A stretch of DNA of 12,421 nucleotides from Pseudomonadota bacterium (GTDB taxonomy: Bacteria > Pseudomonadota > Gammaproteobacteria > Burkholderiales > Burkholderiaceae_C). The translations under genes were made by a program, and so were the position numbers. The notes under the pieces are model-generated. The model worked only from the letters and a program-made list of their open reading frames with translations. It ran no database searches and was not told the origin of the DNA. Of the stretch, positions 12,297 to 12,421 are shown one piece after another. The stretch is taken from positions 1 through 12,421 of the forward strand of contig JAEWPH010000025.1 in the NCBI GenBank assembly GCA_023460715.1, given 5' to 3'. Numbering within the stretch: position 1 is the stretch's first letter; every line of letters begins with the position of its first letter.

Positions 12297-12421
12297 ATGC
12301 CCAAAATGAAGACCAAGAGCAGCGCGAAGAAGCGATTCCGCGTTCGTCCCGGTGGCACCGTCAAGCGCGGTCAAGCCTTCAAGCGTCACATCTTGACGAA
12401 GAAGACCACCAAGAACAAGCG
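12297..12421 (+). CDS. rpmI: Ribosomal protein L35 (bL35), 3' end outside window
   Basis: The first 41 residues are present. [16 protein letters not shown], followed by [25 protein letters not shown], is the characteristic very basic L35 sequence of the large ribosomal subunit. AAAGGAG (12283-12289) lies 7 nt before the ATG. The full protein is usually about 65 residues, so about one third is missing. By conserved order rplT (L20) should follow outside the window. The upstream leader contains a terminator and hairpins. Confidence 0.97.

Noticed and set aside
1..12421. CRISPR arrays, tRNA or rRNA genes, toxin-antitoxin or phage-defence genes
   Set aside because: Looked for regularly spaced direct repeats, cloverleaf-type sequences and defence-protein motifs; none seen.

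Overview
The window looks like chromosomal DNA from a Betaproteobacterium of the family Comamonadaceae (Acidovorax-like). This rests on high GC, GC-rich third codon positions, the gene order thrS-infC-rpmI, the protein sequences, and an intergenic repeat (core TGATAGCT..GCGCT...AGCGCCAGAGGCC) that I recall from this family. No database was searched.

Layout. Positions 1-160 hold the tail of a probable IS30-type transposase and half of the Comamonadaceae repeat. From 182 to 1355 (minus strand) lie a small unknown lipoprotein and a Bax-inhibitor-1/YccA-type membrane protein. A GlcG/HbpS-type protein is at 1603-2010 (plus). Positions 2229-4815 (minus) form an iron-uptake block. In transcription order it is bfd, a 24-residue membrane ORF overlapping the end of bfd, a copy of the repeat, tonB, exbB, exbD and hemP. 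Strong sigma70-like promoters overlapping Fur-like sites precede bfd and hemP. Next come a stand-alone SWIB-domain protein (4942-5250), a decayed EamA transporter (5495-6051) and an intact EamA transporter (6159-7115), all minus. A gamma-glutamylcyclotransferase-like gene (7149-7589, plus) diverges from the intact transporter. An AT-rich stretch with two near-perfect 14-bp palindromes 30 bp apart precedes aceA (isocitrate lyase, 7842-9173).

The last 3.2 kb is the translation operon thrS-infC-rpmI (plus, rpmI cut by the window edge). The 313-nt gap before thrS holds what looks like a complete ribosome-mediated threonine attenuator. It has a 16-codon leader ORF with five Thr codons, a perfect 11-bp terminator stem with a T-rich tail, and mutually exclusive upstream pairings placed as in the his/thr/leu leaders of enteric bacteria. 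infC appears to start at a non-canonical ATA. A further intrinsic terminator lies between infC and rpmI.

How the parts fit. TonB-ExbB-ExbD energises outer-membrane siderophore and haem receptors, HemP accompanies haem uptake, and Bfd mobilises stored iron; Fur would switch these on together under iron limitation. The thrS block couples threonyl-tRNA supply, initiation factor 3 and ribosomal protein synthesis, with separate control points before thrS, at the infC start codon and before rpmI. The most interesting observation is the thrS leader.
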